Assembly: GCF_004087915.1 (NCBI RefSeq)
Contig: NZ_CP035108.1
Span: 2,170,001-2,234,000 of the forward strand
Origin: Geovibrio thiophilus
Lineage (GTDB): Bacteria; Chrysiogenota; Deferribacteres; Deferribacterales; Geovibrionaceae
DNA: 64,000 nucleotides
Reading direction: 5' to 3'
A program made the position numbers and the translations under genes. This document shows positions 44,967 through 54,347 of this stretch, in pieces. Every line of letters begins with the position of its first letter. The stretch's first letter is position 1. A model generated the notes under the pieces. That model was not told the origin of the DNA and made no database searches. It saw only the letters and a program-made list of their open reading frames with translations.

Positions 44967-45712
44967 TGTACTTCTATCCTCCCCACGGGAAGAGTCACCA
45001 GAGCGGGCATCCTTTTTCTGTTAACCAGCTCACCGGCTATGATAACCTCTTCCGAATACTTTGAATCTAGCTTTTCAAACTGCTTTGAGGACGGATTGAA
45101 GAATGCGGCAGTGGTTCCGTCCGGCGTGGTGAAGAAGCCGGCGAGCCCTCCTGCCCTCAGCACATAGCCGTTAAGCTGCTCACCGTTTACAGTCACGCTC
45201 ATGCTGCGTATTTCAGCGTATCTTGACATGTCAGCCTCAACCTTGTAAGCCTCCATGACCCTGCGCACCTTCTCCGCGGGGAGAACATCAGGTGCGGCGA
45301 CAAAAGCGACAAGGCTTTCTATGCGTTCGCTCCTTTCCTGAACCGCCGCCTCATCACCGGAAGATATTTCGGAGCCGAGCTTTTCAAGCAGGTATGAAAG
45401 GGCTGTTTCCAGACCTGTTTTCAGCTTCTGCCCTTCGGCTATTCTGCTTCTGCTCCTGTCCGCCTCGGTTTTAAGCTCCGCAGCGGATGATTTGAGACTT
45501 TTCAGATAAGCCTCCTTCTCCGCCACGGCTCTTTTCAGATGTATATACTGCTGCTCCAGATTAATTTTTTCTTCCTGCCATTTCTCGTTTTCCGAGTAAA
45601 AGCCGCTTTTCTTGTCATGGATATTCTTCTGCAAATCCAGAATCTTATCCGCTTCCGCAGCATAAGCGCTTCCGGCAAGCATCACACACAATGCGACAAG
45701 AATTTTGTTCAT
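44963..45712 (-). CDS. DUF3450-like periplasmic coiled-coil protein
   Basis: A 249-residue protein with signal peptide (MNKILVALCVMLAGSAYA), a long coiled coil (about 22-105, KINLEQQYIHLKRAVAEKE) and a C-terminal beta-rich domain (GFFTTPDGTTAAFFNP). This layout and the position just before ttpC match the DUF3450 gene of TonB2-type clusters. It probably interacts with the TtpC coiled coil in the periplasm. It overlaps both neighbours by 4 nt. Confidence 0.78.
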   Translation of the reverse strand: MNKILVALCVMLAGSAYAAEADKILDLQKNIHDKKSGFYSENEKWQEEKINLEQQYIHLKRAVAEKEAYLKSLKSSAAELKTEADRSRSRIAEGQKLKTGLETALSYLLEKLGSEISSGDEAAVQERSERIESLVAFVAAPDVLPAEKVRRVMEAYKVEADMSRYAEIRSMSVTVNGEQLNGYVLRAGGLAGFFTTPDGTTAAFFNPSSKQFEKLDSKYSEEVIIAGELVNRKRMPALVTLPVGRIEVQ

Positions 45713-46965
45713 ATTTTATTCCTCCCGAATCCGTCCAAGAGTACCAGAGCGAAAACAGCGTATATTCCGCCGGCGAGCACAAGCGCCGTGTCATAGGGCA
45801 GTGTGCGGTTTCTTCTTCCGCTGAAAATCATCAGAGCAGCGTAAAAAACAGCGAGCACAGCCGAAAAAATGAACGCCGCAGGCAGTTTTTCGCTGAACTC
45901 GATATTAAGGCTGCTGCCGTACCTGTCAGGATTTTTTGTATTTATCTCAAAGGGGAAAACTGAGTCATAAACCGCTCTGAACACTCCCCTGAGCCTTCTT
46001 TCATACGGATAAAACGCCTTCTTTTCCAAATTGTAGTTTTTATCCGCTACATAGACATTTTCCCCGAACTCGTCAGAGATTTTAACCATCATATTGAGCG
46101 GGTCTTTTATATATCTGAAGGTCTGCTCAAGGGGTCTGTAGTTTTCCACGGGAAGCTTTTTCAGTTCGTAGCCTTCCTTCATGATGTGGTATACGCCGCC
46201 CCCAGTGGTTAACAGAAAACCGTAGTAAGGCAGAACCATATCTTCTTTGACTGCGATATACAGGATTCCGTCTTCGGGCTTTATTCCCGTTTTTTTCACG
46301 GAAGGCTGCCCTTTTACCTGCATCAGGTGGAACATTTCGCCTGCTCCGTCCTGAACGAAGTAGCCGAAATCGTAAGGCTTTTTCGTAGTCGGATTTCCGG
46401 CTATCATCTTAGGCGGAAAAACAAATCCCTCTTTTCTTAAAGCTTCTGTGAAGAGAACGCTTTTTTCCTCGTCCACGGCGTTTTTCACCCCGTTTATGAA
46501 TTCCATGCGGGAATTTATGCGGAAAAGCTCCGAAGGCATCTCGACCTTTGTGAAATCGCTGTCGGATTCAAACAGCGGATAAAGTTTTATCCTTACCTTC
46601 TCGCCATCTATCCAATAGGAGTGAATATTCACGAAATCCCTGTTGCTTGCAGCCTGCTCGACTGAAACATACTCGCCGCCCACTATGTCGGGATACATGC
46701 CCCATTTCTGAAGATCCCTGTACTGTATGAAGGGAATAAGCCTTGTGTATTCCTTCGCGCTGTACTCGTTGCCTGCGCCGTCATAATATTTTCTGGAGCC
46801 GGATCTGTCCTCAAGGCTGTAGACAATATCCTCAATGACTTTGCTGTAGAAGATCGCCGGTCTTTCCGCCCTTTTGCCGAAAACAGTGGAATACAGATAA
46901 GGGATCAGGCTGCTGAAGGAAATAACCGCCGCTATGAGCAGCAGGTATCTGGAAATATATTTCAT
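45709..46965 (-). CDS. Membrane-anchored periplasmic protein, DUF4857-like
   Basis: A 418-residue protein with an N-terminal transmembrane helix (about 6-28), a large soluble domain (about 35-340) with recurring short beta segments, and two C-terminal membrane helices (about 362-382 and 393-413). It resembles DUF4857 proteins that sit beside ABC-2 transporters, but this assignment is from memory and tentative. Starting 1 nt after the permease gene, it is probably a third part of that ABC complex. Function unknown. Confidence 0.55.
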   Translation of the reverse strand: MKYISRYLLLIAAVISFSSLIPYLYSTVFGKRAERPAIFYSKVIEDIVYSLEDRSGSRKYYDGAGNEYSAKEYTRLIPFIQYRDLQKWGMYPDIVGGEYVSVEQAASNRDFVNIHSYWIDGEKVRIKLYPLFESDSDFTKVEMPSELFRINSRMEFINGVKNAVDEEKSVLFTEALRKEGFVFPPKMIAGNPTTKKPYDFGYFVQDGAGEMFHLMQVKGQPSVKKTGIKPEDGILYIAVKEDMVLPYYGFLLTTGGGVYHIMKEGYELKKLPVENYRPLEQTFRYIKDPLNMMVKISDEFGENVYVADKNYNLEKKAFYPYERRLRGVFRAVYDSVFPFEINTKNPDRYGSSLNIEFSEKLPAAFIFSAVLAVFYAALMIFSGRRNRTLPYDTALVLAGGIYAVFALVLLDGFGRNKI

Positions 46966-46966
46966 A

Positions 46967-47629
46967 TCACGCCCCTTTCCTGAATCTGAGCGCCGGATAA
47001 AACAGCACGGGAATAAACATCACCGCAAGCATGCAGGAGAGCATAAGGATTGTTCTGTCGGAGTTGTAGACTGAGACGGCGAAAAAACCGCTGAACGCGC
47101 CGAGCATTATGCCGAGCTTGAACTTCTGTTTCCAGACTGGTTCCAATGTGAAAGAAGACACAAAAATATAAATGACAACCGCTGTGAGATACCAGTAGAA
47201 CATAACCACAGGAGCTTCCGAATAGATTTCATAAGGGAAATATACTCTGGCTGATAGGTAAACCACAGCCGCGTCAAAGATCCAAAGCAGTGTAATAACA
47301 CTTATGCCGAAGAACACCATGCTTCCTGTCATGGCATATTCGTTCACCGGAAGGTGGCAGGATATGCGGAAACGCTTCTTCTCTGTTTCGGGATAAAACT
47401 GCATCACACCAAGCGCGATTGCTGAAACCTGAAGCAAGATCTCGAATCTGCCGAAGAAAAATGAATGCTTATCAATTATATCCGTCCATATCATAACAGG
47501 ATTCATCATGGAGAAGCCGCTTCTGAGCTTGAGCCAGAAGTAAACCGCATATCCGGCGCTCGCCAGAAATACGGCAAAAATAACTTTATTCAATTTAATG
47601 AACTCTTTGATCCAGATCTGCCTAATCAT
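46967..47629 (-). CDS. ABC-2 type transporter permease
   Basis: A 220-residue membrane protein with about six hydrophobic helices (for example FAVFLASAGYAVYFWL, VISVITLLWIFDAAVVYL, ILMLSCMLAVMFIPVLFY). It was recognised mainly from its place between an ABC ATPase (9-nt gap) and the DUF4857-like gene (1-nt gap). The small size is usual for ABC-2 permeases. The substrate and direction are unknown; this type often exports or acts mechanically. Confidence 0.75.
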   Translation of the reverse strand: MIRQIWIKEFIKLNKVIFAVFLASAGYAVYFWLKLRSGFSMMNPVMIWTDIIDKHSFFFGRFEILLQVSAIALGVMQFYPETEKKRFRISCHLPVNEYAMTGSMVFFGISVITLLWIFDAAVVYLSARVYFPYEIYSEAPVVMFYWYLTAVVIYIFVSSFTLEPVWKQKFKLGIMLGAFSGFFAVSVYNSDRTILMLSCMLAVMFIPVLFYPALRFRKGA

Positions 47630-47638
47630 TAAATCTAC

Positions 47639-48532
47639 CTAATATTTTCCGGTAAGCGCGATAAACGCGTCTTCCAGTGTTATGTCATAATTTTCAGGTG
47701 TTACTTCAACTCCGGTCTTTGAAAAGAAATAGACCGCAGCGTCCTGAGGCGGAATCTCCGCTATGATTTCGTATCCGCCGCTGGTGTGGGAAACATCGCG
47801 GATTTCCGCTTCCGCTTCCAGCGGGGTAAGATCCTGAGCGCTTTTTATCCTGTAACCGTAGAGACCGTTTTTCAGTTCCGCCAACGGAGCGGAACGGAGA
47901 ACCTTTCCCTTGTCGATTATCAGAGCATCGTCCACAAATCTTTCCAGATCCTGAACAATGTGGGATGTTATGAGGACAGTCTTCTTCCGCTCCTTCACGT
48001 AAAAGTTCAAGTGATCCAGAAACAGCCTGCGGTAGCCCGCGTCAAGCCCCATGGAGAAATCATCCAGAATCAGCACATCGGCGTTCTGCGCCATCAAAAT
48101 GGCAAGCGCCACCTGAGAGCGCTGACCGCAGGACATATGCTTAATTTTATGCTTTCGGTTGAGCCCGAGCTTTTTCATCAGATAGTCGAATATTTCCATA
48201 TCCCATTGAGGATAAAAGCTTTTATAAAACTTCTCAGTTTGGTCTATGCTCATGAACTCATAGCACAGATGCCCCTCGTGCAGAAGACCGATCCGCTTTT
48301 TCCCATCAGGGGAAAGACTGTGCGCCGCCTCACCCAGAACAAGGCACTTACCCTTGTCCGGTGCGAGAAAACCCATCATTATGTTGATGGTGGTTGTCTT
48401 CCCTGCTCCGTTTTTACCGAGAAGACCGAAGGTTTTCCCCTTTTCCACCGTAAAGTTTATTCCGTGGAGCACTTTGTTGTTCCCGTAGGAGTGCTCAAGG
48501 TTTTCGATGCAGATAACCTTATCAGAATTCAT
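47639..48532 (-). CDS. ABC transporter ATP-binding protein
   Basis: A 297-residue ABC ATPase of the CcmA/ABC-2 type. Walker A GKNGAGKTTT (about 38-47), signature MSCGQRSQ (SGGQ variant with Cys), Walker B LILDDFSMGLD with a second Asp replacing the usual catalytic Glu (canonical DEP reads DDF), and switch SHI are visible. The Asp-for-Glu change and the missing His in the switch suggest slow or altered hydrolysis. A C-terminal regulatory domain spans about 220-297. The ATG at 48532 (MNSDKVICIENLEHSYG) overlaps the receptor gene end by 11 nt. Confidence 0.88.
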   Translation of the reverse strand: MNSDKVICIENLEHSYGNNKVLHGINFTVEKGKTFGLLGKNGAGKTTTINIMMGFLAPDKGKCLVLGEAAHSLSPDGKKRIGLLHEGHLCYEFMSIDQTEKFYKSFYPQWDMEIFDYLMKKLGLNRKHKIKHMSCGQRSQVALAILMAQNADVLILDDFSMGLDAGYRRLFLDHLNFYVKERKKTVLITSHIVQDLERFVDDALIIDKGKVLRSAPLAELKNGLYGYRIKSAQDLTPLEAEAEIRDVSHTSGGYEIIAEIPPQDAAVYFFSKTGVEVTPENYDITLEDAFIALTGKY

Positions 48533-51071
48533 AAGCCACCCCCGCCCAAAACTGGCGCCCGATTTCGTATTCGTTTTTGTATTCCGTTGTGTCGGTACGG
48601 TCGTCACTCTTGCCTATTTCATTCTTGCTGTTAAAGACATTGTAAACTTCTACTGTAAAAGTAAGCTTCTGTTTCCTTTTAAGAGGCTGAACCCATGAAA
48701 CAGCGCAGTCCAACGTGTAGGAGACATCAAATTTTTCTTCTTCGTATTTTTCAACGTATTTGTAAACAGGATCTCCTGTAATAGGATCGTCCTCACCAGT
48801 CGTACCGGCAGGATAAGCATCATCCGTGAGAACAACCTGCCTGTATGCTCCCCTGAAATTAAAAACAGGAGAAATAACAAGTCTGTCAAAAAACTTTCCG
48901 GTGTAAGCTATATTGGCGACAATGGGACGATTGTAATTATCTTTAGGCTTGTCATATCTTTTGATGAGTTTACCCTTGTACAGTATCTCATCATCCATAT
49001 CTTCAAGATCATCAGAATCATAGGTTTTGTTGGATGTTTCTGATTCATGCCACATCGCATTTGCCATGAAGCTGTGATTTTTCCAGAATTTATTCCATTT
49101 AACCTGAACGGATCTGTATTTGCTGCGTCCGTTGTTTGTCAGAAAGTAGTGTTTGTAGCCGTCAGCCTGAGTCTCTGTTTTCATTCTGGCAAAAGCATCT
49201 TTGGTCTCCCTCTGGATATACTGGAGGCTGAGAACACCGCCGAAAAGGCTCTGATCAACTGCCGTCGCATATTCATCAGTATAAGGGGTTTCCAAATTGG
49301 CAAAGTTATGCTTAATATCACCCCCGTCAGTTGTCTCTCCCCATTCAAGAAGCTGGTTTTGGTAAGTGCTCCTCCTCTCTTCATATGAAGGAGCTATGCC
49401 TTCCCGCAGCTTGTTGTACAGAAGGTTTCCGCTGTAGTACCTGTTGTAGCCCACTGAAAATACAGTATTGTCGTTATTGAAGAGATCGTACTGAAGCCTT
49501 GTTCTGGGTGCGATATTCGCATTTTCCATATAGTCGTCATATGAAAGCCTCAGCCCGATTCTCAGGTTGAACTTACCTGCTGTCCAGTCATCCTGCACAT
49601 AAAAACTGTATTCATTTATATCAGCGTCAACATCTGTTGCCGGAGTGATGCTTCTCTTATAAAAATACTGTTCGCCGTCGACACATGTGCCGGTGTCACC
49701 ATTGCATACAACATCAGCGCTGAGTCTTGCTCCGGAATAGCTGTACGCATCTTCCGGCCTGTAGTAACGACCTGAAATGAAAGAATACACCGCTCCATAA
49801 GACAGAAGATGCTCTCCGCCGAACCTGTAGCTGCCAATGGCATGATCAAGTTTCAGGTTCAGTGCCTTTTCTTCCTGTTCTACAGTGCCATACCCGCCTT
49901 CTCTGCTGACGCCTGATGTTATGTTGTCCGGATTACCGTCATTTCCTATTTCAGTTTCAACCAAATACCCCCAAGGCTTGCTGCCGCTCGCAATCCATGC
50001 TTTCAATTCGTTAGGAGCAGTTTTTGAGGATTCAGTTGACGCAGCGTCCACACTCACTGACAGCTTATTTTCCCCTTCCTCACGCACGTATTTGGCAACT
50101 CCGGCAAACCCGCCGGACTCAATAGTGAACTCACTGTTCAGAGTATTAGGCGTGAAATAAATCCCCTCATAGGGCATATAAGATAAGGAAAATTCCAGAT
50201 AACGCCCCCCGTCTATGTTATGTACTCCTTTAAAAAAAACATTTTCAGATACTCTGGACTGTTCTTTCCAGCCGTCAAAAAATTTCAGCGGAATAGTGGA
50301 TTCGTTCCTGCTGTAAAAAATAAGGAAGCCGGTATTTTCGGTAACTGGAACATCAACGTAAAAATTTACAAAGTGTTTTTCAAATCTGGGCTGTTTGAAA
50401 GAGTTTTCCGAGTTTTCAAACTTATATTTGTCCTCAAGAGTTCCATCCACTATAATTTCCGCCCATTCAGAACGGGTTGTACGGTATGAAACACCACCGC
50501 TGAACTCTTTCTCCGGCATTCTGGTTTTTATATCGACAACACCGCCCATAAATCCGCTGAAAGACGCAGGGACATTGCTGTCATACACTGTCATCTTTTC
50601 AACAATGGATGAATCCAGAAAGATCTTTTGCGAATACCCGCCTATGGAGTCAGTGTCATACGGACTAAAGTCAGCAGGATTCAGAATGCTGGTGTTGTTC
50701 ATTCCATCCACAAGAAAGAGGTTTTCATAGGGCTTTCCTCCTGATATGGAAAGCTCTTCCGGTGCTATTTCGCCGCCCGTCAGGGAACTTCTGTAGGATT
50801 CGTTAAACTGCACGGAAGGAGCCATCCTGAGGAGATCAGTTATATTAGCGTTGCCCTTTGGAAGATTCTCTATATATTCACGGGGAATCTCTGTTCTTCC
50901 GGACTTATTAAGCTCTTTGTATGATTCAACGACATCAACTTCATCAAGCACTAAAATATCGGCTTCGCTTATATTGTCCGAAATGTCCGCAGCGTATGCA
51001 GCATAACAGACGAATTGAAAGGCGAGAGCCGCATAAGCGGCTCTCTTTATAGTATTTATAATTTTACTCAT
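48522..51071 (-). CDS. TonB-dependent outer membrane receptor
   Basis: An 849-residue outer membrane gated barrel. A signal peptide (about 1-27, ending AAYA) is followed by a likely TonB box in LDEVDVVES (about 41-49), the plug (about 60-195: LPKGNANITDLLRMAPSV, LFLVDGMNN, GGVVDIKTR) and a barrel ending in Phe (FWAGVAYEF). The C-terminus matches outer membrane beta-barrel endings. It starts 6 nt after the lipoprotein gene. The plug is of the kind seen in receptors for larger substrates, but the ligand cannot be told from sequence. Confidence 0.93.
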   Translation of the reverse strand: MSKIINTIKRAAYAALAFQFVCYAAYAADISDNISEADILVLDEVDVVESYKELNKSGRTEIPREYIENLPKGNANITDLLRMAPSVQFNESYRSSLTGGEIAPEELSISGGKPYENLFLVDGMNNTSILNPADFSPYDTDSIGGYSQKIFLDSSIVEKMTVYDSNVPASFSGFMGGVVDIKTRMPEKEFSGGVSYRTTRSEWAEIIVDGTLEDKYKFENSENSFKQPRFEKHFVNFYVDVPVTENTGFLIFYSRNESTIPLKFFDGWKEQSRVSENVFFKGVHNIDGGRYLEFSLSYMPYEGIYFTPNTLNSEFTIESGGFAGVAKYVREEGENKLSVSVDAASTESSKTAPNELKAWIASGSKPWGYLVETEIGNDGNPDNITSGVSREGGYGTVEQEEKALNLKLDHAIGSYRFGGEHLLSYGAVYSFISGRYYRPEDAYSYSGARLSADVVCNGDTGTCVDGEQYFYKRSITPATDVDADINEYSFYVQDDWTAGKFNLRIGLRLSYDDYMENANIAPRTRLQYDLFNNDNTVFSVGYNRYYSGNLLYNKLREGIAPSYEERRSTYQNQLLEWGETTDGGDIKHNFANLETPYTDEYATAVDQSLFGGVLSLQYIQRETKDAFARMKTETQADGYKHYFLTNNGRSKYRSVQVKWNKFWKNHSFMANAMWHESETSNKTYDSDDLEDMDDEILYKGKLIKRYDKPKDNYNRPIVANIAYTGKFFDRLVISPVFNFRGAYRQVVLTDDAYPAGTTGEDDPITGDPVYKYVEKYEEEKFDVSYTLDCAVSWVQPLKRKQKLTFTVEVYNVFNSKNEIGKSDDRTDTTEYKNEYEIGRQFWAGVAYEF

Positions 51072-51077
51072 CGCTGC

Positions 51078-54000
51078 TTAATCCGCGTAAAATGGCGTGG
51101 TGTCTGTGGTATCCGGCTTACCGTCACCGTCAGAATCATCGTCAAGCTCAAGACCGGAAGCGGCTATCTCTGCCGATGTAGCGGAGGGCAGGAAGAAATC
51201 CGGCTTACCGTCTTTATCCGTATCCACAAACGCAATGGATACACCGGAGAAATCAGAGGATGAAGTGACTGTCCCTGCAATATCCAGTATTGAATCATAG
51301 CGGTCCGCAGTGGTTGAAAGAAGTTCACCAGTTTTCTCATAAGCAAGATCCACAAGACCAAGAGCGGCATATACAAGGATAATGCTTTTTCTTTCAGAAG
51401 TCTTTTTTGAAGCACTTGCAATATCTGCAGAAACAGTTTCAGCCGCAAGCAGCATATTTCTGGCTTTTTCCATATCAGGCACAGTATAATACCTGCTGGA
51501 CAAATACCTGAAATACCCTGATTCCGCTATGGCATTGGTGTCATCCGTTGTACCTGCGGTGTGAACATCTCCCGCATAGTCCGCCGCAGTGTCAAGACTA
51601 AACTCCATGTTTGTTTTATCTCCGAGCAGATTATAATCATCCGCCGTGTTCAGATAGAAGGCATAAAAAACCGCTGGAGTAAAATTATCAGTAGCTATCG
51701 TTCTCGCTTTGGCAAGCAGGGATTCAACCTTGGAGACATTGTTCAGCCCATCATAGGAAACCCCAATTCTTGAATACGCATAAGCTTTATACAGGGAATC
51801 CGTGCTGGCGTCAGTGTAGTCCTCCGCCTTCTGGAGCAGTTCAGCCGCCTTAACATCATCACTCATAGACATATAAACTTCCGCCAGCTTTACATAACCG
51901 GCTTCAGCCTCTCTGCTGCCTGCAACAACCAACGTAAGCCATGTGTTGTAGCTTATGCTGTTGTTGTCGATGTATGCTTTCAGCGAATCCAGCTTATTTT
52001 CCATGTATGTAAGCGCTTGAAGAGCAAGGGTTTCGTTGTCCATTTCCACTGCTGCCAGCGCTACCCCGGTGCTGGACTTGTTTACTCCCAGATAAACCCA
52101 CGAATCCATGTAATCGCCTATTGCGGAGAAAGTATCGCCCATAGGTATTTTTCTTTCAAAAAACTCTACAGCCGTATCAAAGCCTTCTTCAAAAACCATT
52201 GTTATAGTAATTGCCTTGGTAGTGTTTTTGATGGCAGACGCTGTTGTAAGAGTGTCAAGAACGGCAACCGCCTCTTCTGTTTCGCCGCTCCAGTAAAGGT
52301 CGCTGAGAATGCTGTCGTAGTAGAGCTGCCACTGAACACCCTCTTCCGCCTGATCCAGAAGCCTGAGAGGGTCTATATTGTCCGTAAAAAGATTTTTCAC
52401 CTTTTCCTTAAGACCGAGAGATCTATACATCTCTGAAGCGTAAGCGTAATAAACAAGGTGGATGGAGTATCTTTTGCCGGGGGTGGTATTAGGATATTGC
52501 CCTTCGATCAGCTCGACAAAATAATCAACTGCATCTTCAGCTCTGGAATCATTTGAATAAACGAGTGTTTCCGCGGCGTGCCACTGTGCGGTAAGCAGAC
52601 GACCGTGAGCTGTTTTTCTTGTAGTTTCATTTGCGATATTGGCAATCTCTTCAGCAAGCCACTCCTTAAGCCTCAGAGACTCATCCTGTCTGTCTATGTA
52701 CGCATACTCTGTTGATAAAAGAATCAGTTCGCTTGCTTCATCAGAGGTGATCACTCCATCGCCTCTGGCAGAATAAATAGATACTATAATATCCTCTGCG
52801 GATTTGAGCAGATTGTATGTCTCATCTGCACTGCCGTATACTCTTGTAAACTTTCCGATATATCTGTACGCAGTCGCCTTGCTGAAAGACATAACAAGAA
52901 AAGCGTCCGAAATTCTTTTTGCCTTCTCAAGCATTCCGTAAGATGCGTAGGAGTAAATAACTTCCAGATAGATGGCATCATTTATTTCATCATCATATAC
53001 CTTGCTGATGAGTTTTCTTGCCAGATAATTTCTGTCAATATTTGAGTTGAAATAATAATCGGCTCTTGCCGTGTTGTTGTCTCCGGGCAGGTTCGCCGCA
53101 GCAAGGGGAATATTGACAAACTGTACACTGGCTTCATTCATGATTGTGCCCAGTGCTGTCGCGAAGCCGTCAGCCGCAAGCATTGACGCAAGAGCCGTAT
53201 CAAAATCGGCTGAAAGATAGCTATTGTAATCCCCGAAAAAATCATCACTGAAGAGAGCAAACCTCACAGCCTGATAGATCGGGAAGCTTTCAAGAGCAAA
53301 CTCTGCATCTGCTGTTTCCTCAAGTCCCTCAAGGAGTTTGTCAACATTCTCAATGTATGTGTCTGAAACAGTAGCGGGAAGATTCTCAACAAGGCTTGAA
53401 ACCGCTCTTCTGAAAAGCGCGCTTTTCTCAGCAGCTACAAGCTCTTCAACGATATTGCCCTCTCCGCTGAGATTTGCGAGAAGAGTCAGTGTTTCCTCAA
53501 GCTCCTGCTTCACATCCGCATATGACGCGGCAGAAGTAAATTCCGCAAAAACCTGATCAAGCGCTCCCGCCGCGAACTCTCCGCTTTCAGTGACAAACTC
53601 CCCGTTTTCAACCGCTCTCACTATTGCGGCAAACGGATCTTCCTCACCTCCGCCGTATGTACTGTTAAGATCGCGGTACTGTGAGGCGATCCTGACAAGC
53701 AGATATGAAGCATGGAGAAGCTCAGGCTCAAGGGAAGGATTGGAAAGAATATCCGTATCCGCAGAAAAGCCGAAGGCATTTCTTATTGCACTGACAGCAG
53801 CCTCGATTTCGCTCTGGCTCATGCGTGAGGTTACAGAAGCCAAGTCGGAGACGATAAGAGAAGTAAGAGGCGACACCACTATGCCGTCTGTATCTCCGCT
53901 GAAAGCGTTAAGGGGGGCAGTCAGGCTTATTGATTCAAAACTGATTCCTGTTTCAGTGTCAACCCCGCCGTGCGTCTGCATGTAGTAGAGTGAAAAGTCG

Positions 54001-54281
54001 AAAGAAGAGGGAACAATAAATGAAAATCCACCTTCGTCATTGCTGAATGTGCGGCAGAGAAGGTTGCCCGCAACGCCGCAGGTATTCACGAGAGTATCGT
54101 CAGAGATATTTCTTATCTCAACCTGTGCCCCTGTTATCGCAGGGTCGGTTACGATGCCGGATATGGTCTGAGTTGTGCTTCCGCCGTCATCGGGGTCGCT
54201 GCTTCCGCCGCCGGAACTTCCGCCGCAGCCCGCTGCGAGAAGCAGAGTGAGGGCAGATAAAAGTATGAATAATTTTCTCAT
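51078..54281 (-). CDS. Large lipoprotein with helical repeats, receptor partner
   Basis: A 1067-residue protein. Lipobox LAAGC (Cys19) followed by a Gly/Ser/Asp-rich tether; then a carboxypeptidase-regulatory-like beta domain (about 40-110: ISGIVTDPAITGAQVEI), and long TPR-like helical repeats (about 400-1000). The C-terminus carries calcium-binding type motifs DTDKDGKPDF and DDDSDGDGKPD. As first gene before the TonB receptor, it is probably a surface or periplasm-facing capture lipoprotein for the same substrate. No known family was recognised. GGAGG precedes the ATG. Confidence 0.8.
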   Translation of the reverse strand: MRKLFILLSALTLLLAAGCGGSSGGGSSDPDDGGSTTQTISGIVTDPAITGAQVEIRNISDDTLVNTCGVAGNLLCRTFSNDEGGFSFIVPSSFDFSLYYMQTHGGVDTETGISFESISLTAPLNAFSGDTDGIVVSPLTSLIVSDLASVTSRMSQSEIEAAVSAIRNAFGFSADTDILSNPSLEPELLHASYLLVRIASQYRDLNSTYGGGEEDPFAAIVRAVENGEFVTESGEFAAGALDQVFAEFTSAASYADVKQELEETLTLLANLSGEGNIVEELVAAEKSALFRRAVSSLVENLPATVSDTYIENVDKLLEGLEETADAEFALESFPIYQAVRFALFSDDFFGDYNSYLSADFDTALASMLAADGFATALGTIMNEASVQFVNIPLAAANLPGDNNTARADYYFNSNIDRNYLARKLISKVYDDEINDAIYLEVIYSYASYGMLEKAKRISDAFLVMSFSKATAYRYIGKFTRVYGSADETYNLLKSAEDIIVSIYSARGDGVITSDEASELILLSTEYAYIDRQDESLRLKEWLAEEIANIANETTRKTAHGRLLTAQWHAAETLVYSNDSRAEDAVDYFVELIEGQYPNTTPGKRYSIHLVYYAYASEMYRSLGLKEKVKNLFTDNIDPLRLLDQAEEGVQWQLYYDSILSDLYWSGETEEAVAVLDTLTTASAIKNTTKAITITMVFEEGFDTAVEFFERKIPMGDTFSAIGDYMDSWVYLGVNKSSTGVALAAVEMDNETLALQALTYMENKLDSLKAYIDNNSISYNTWLTLVVAGSREAEAGYVKLAEVYMSMSDDVKAAELLQKAEDYTDASTDSLYKAYAYSRIGVSYDGLNNVSKVESLLAKARTIATDNFTPAVFYAFYLNTADDYNLLGDKTNMEFSLDTAADYAGDVHTAGTTDDTNAIAESGYFRYLSSRYYTVPDMEKARNMLLAAETVSADIASASKKTSERKSIILVYAALGLVDLAYEKTGELLSTTADRYDSILDIAGTVTSSSDFSGVSIAFVDTDKDGKPDFFLPSATSAEIAASGLELDDDSDGDGKPDTTDTTPFYAD

Positions 54282-54347
54282 TCAGAAAACCTCCAAAAAA
54301 TAATGAGAAGCCTAAGCTATGCGGGATTCGGAGATCCTCGGAACAAT

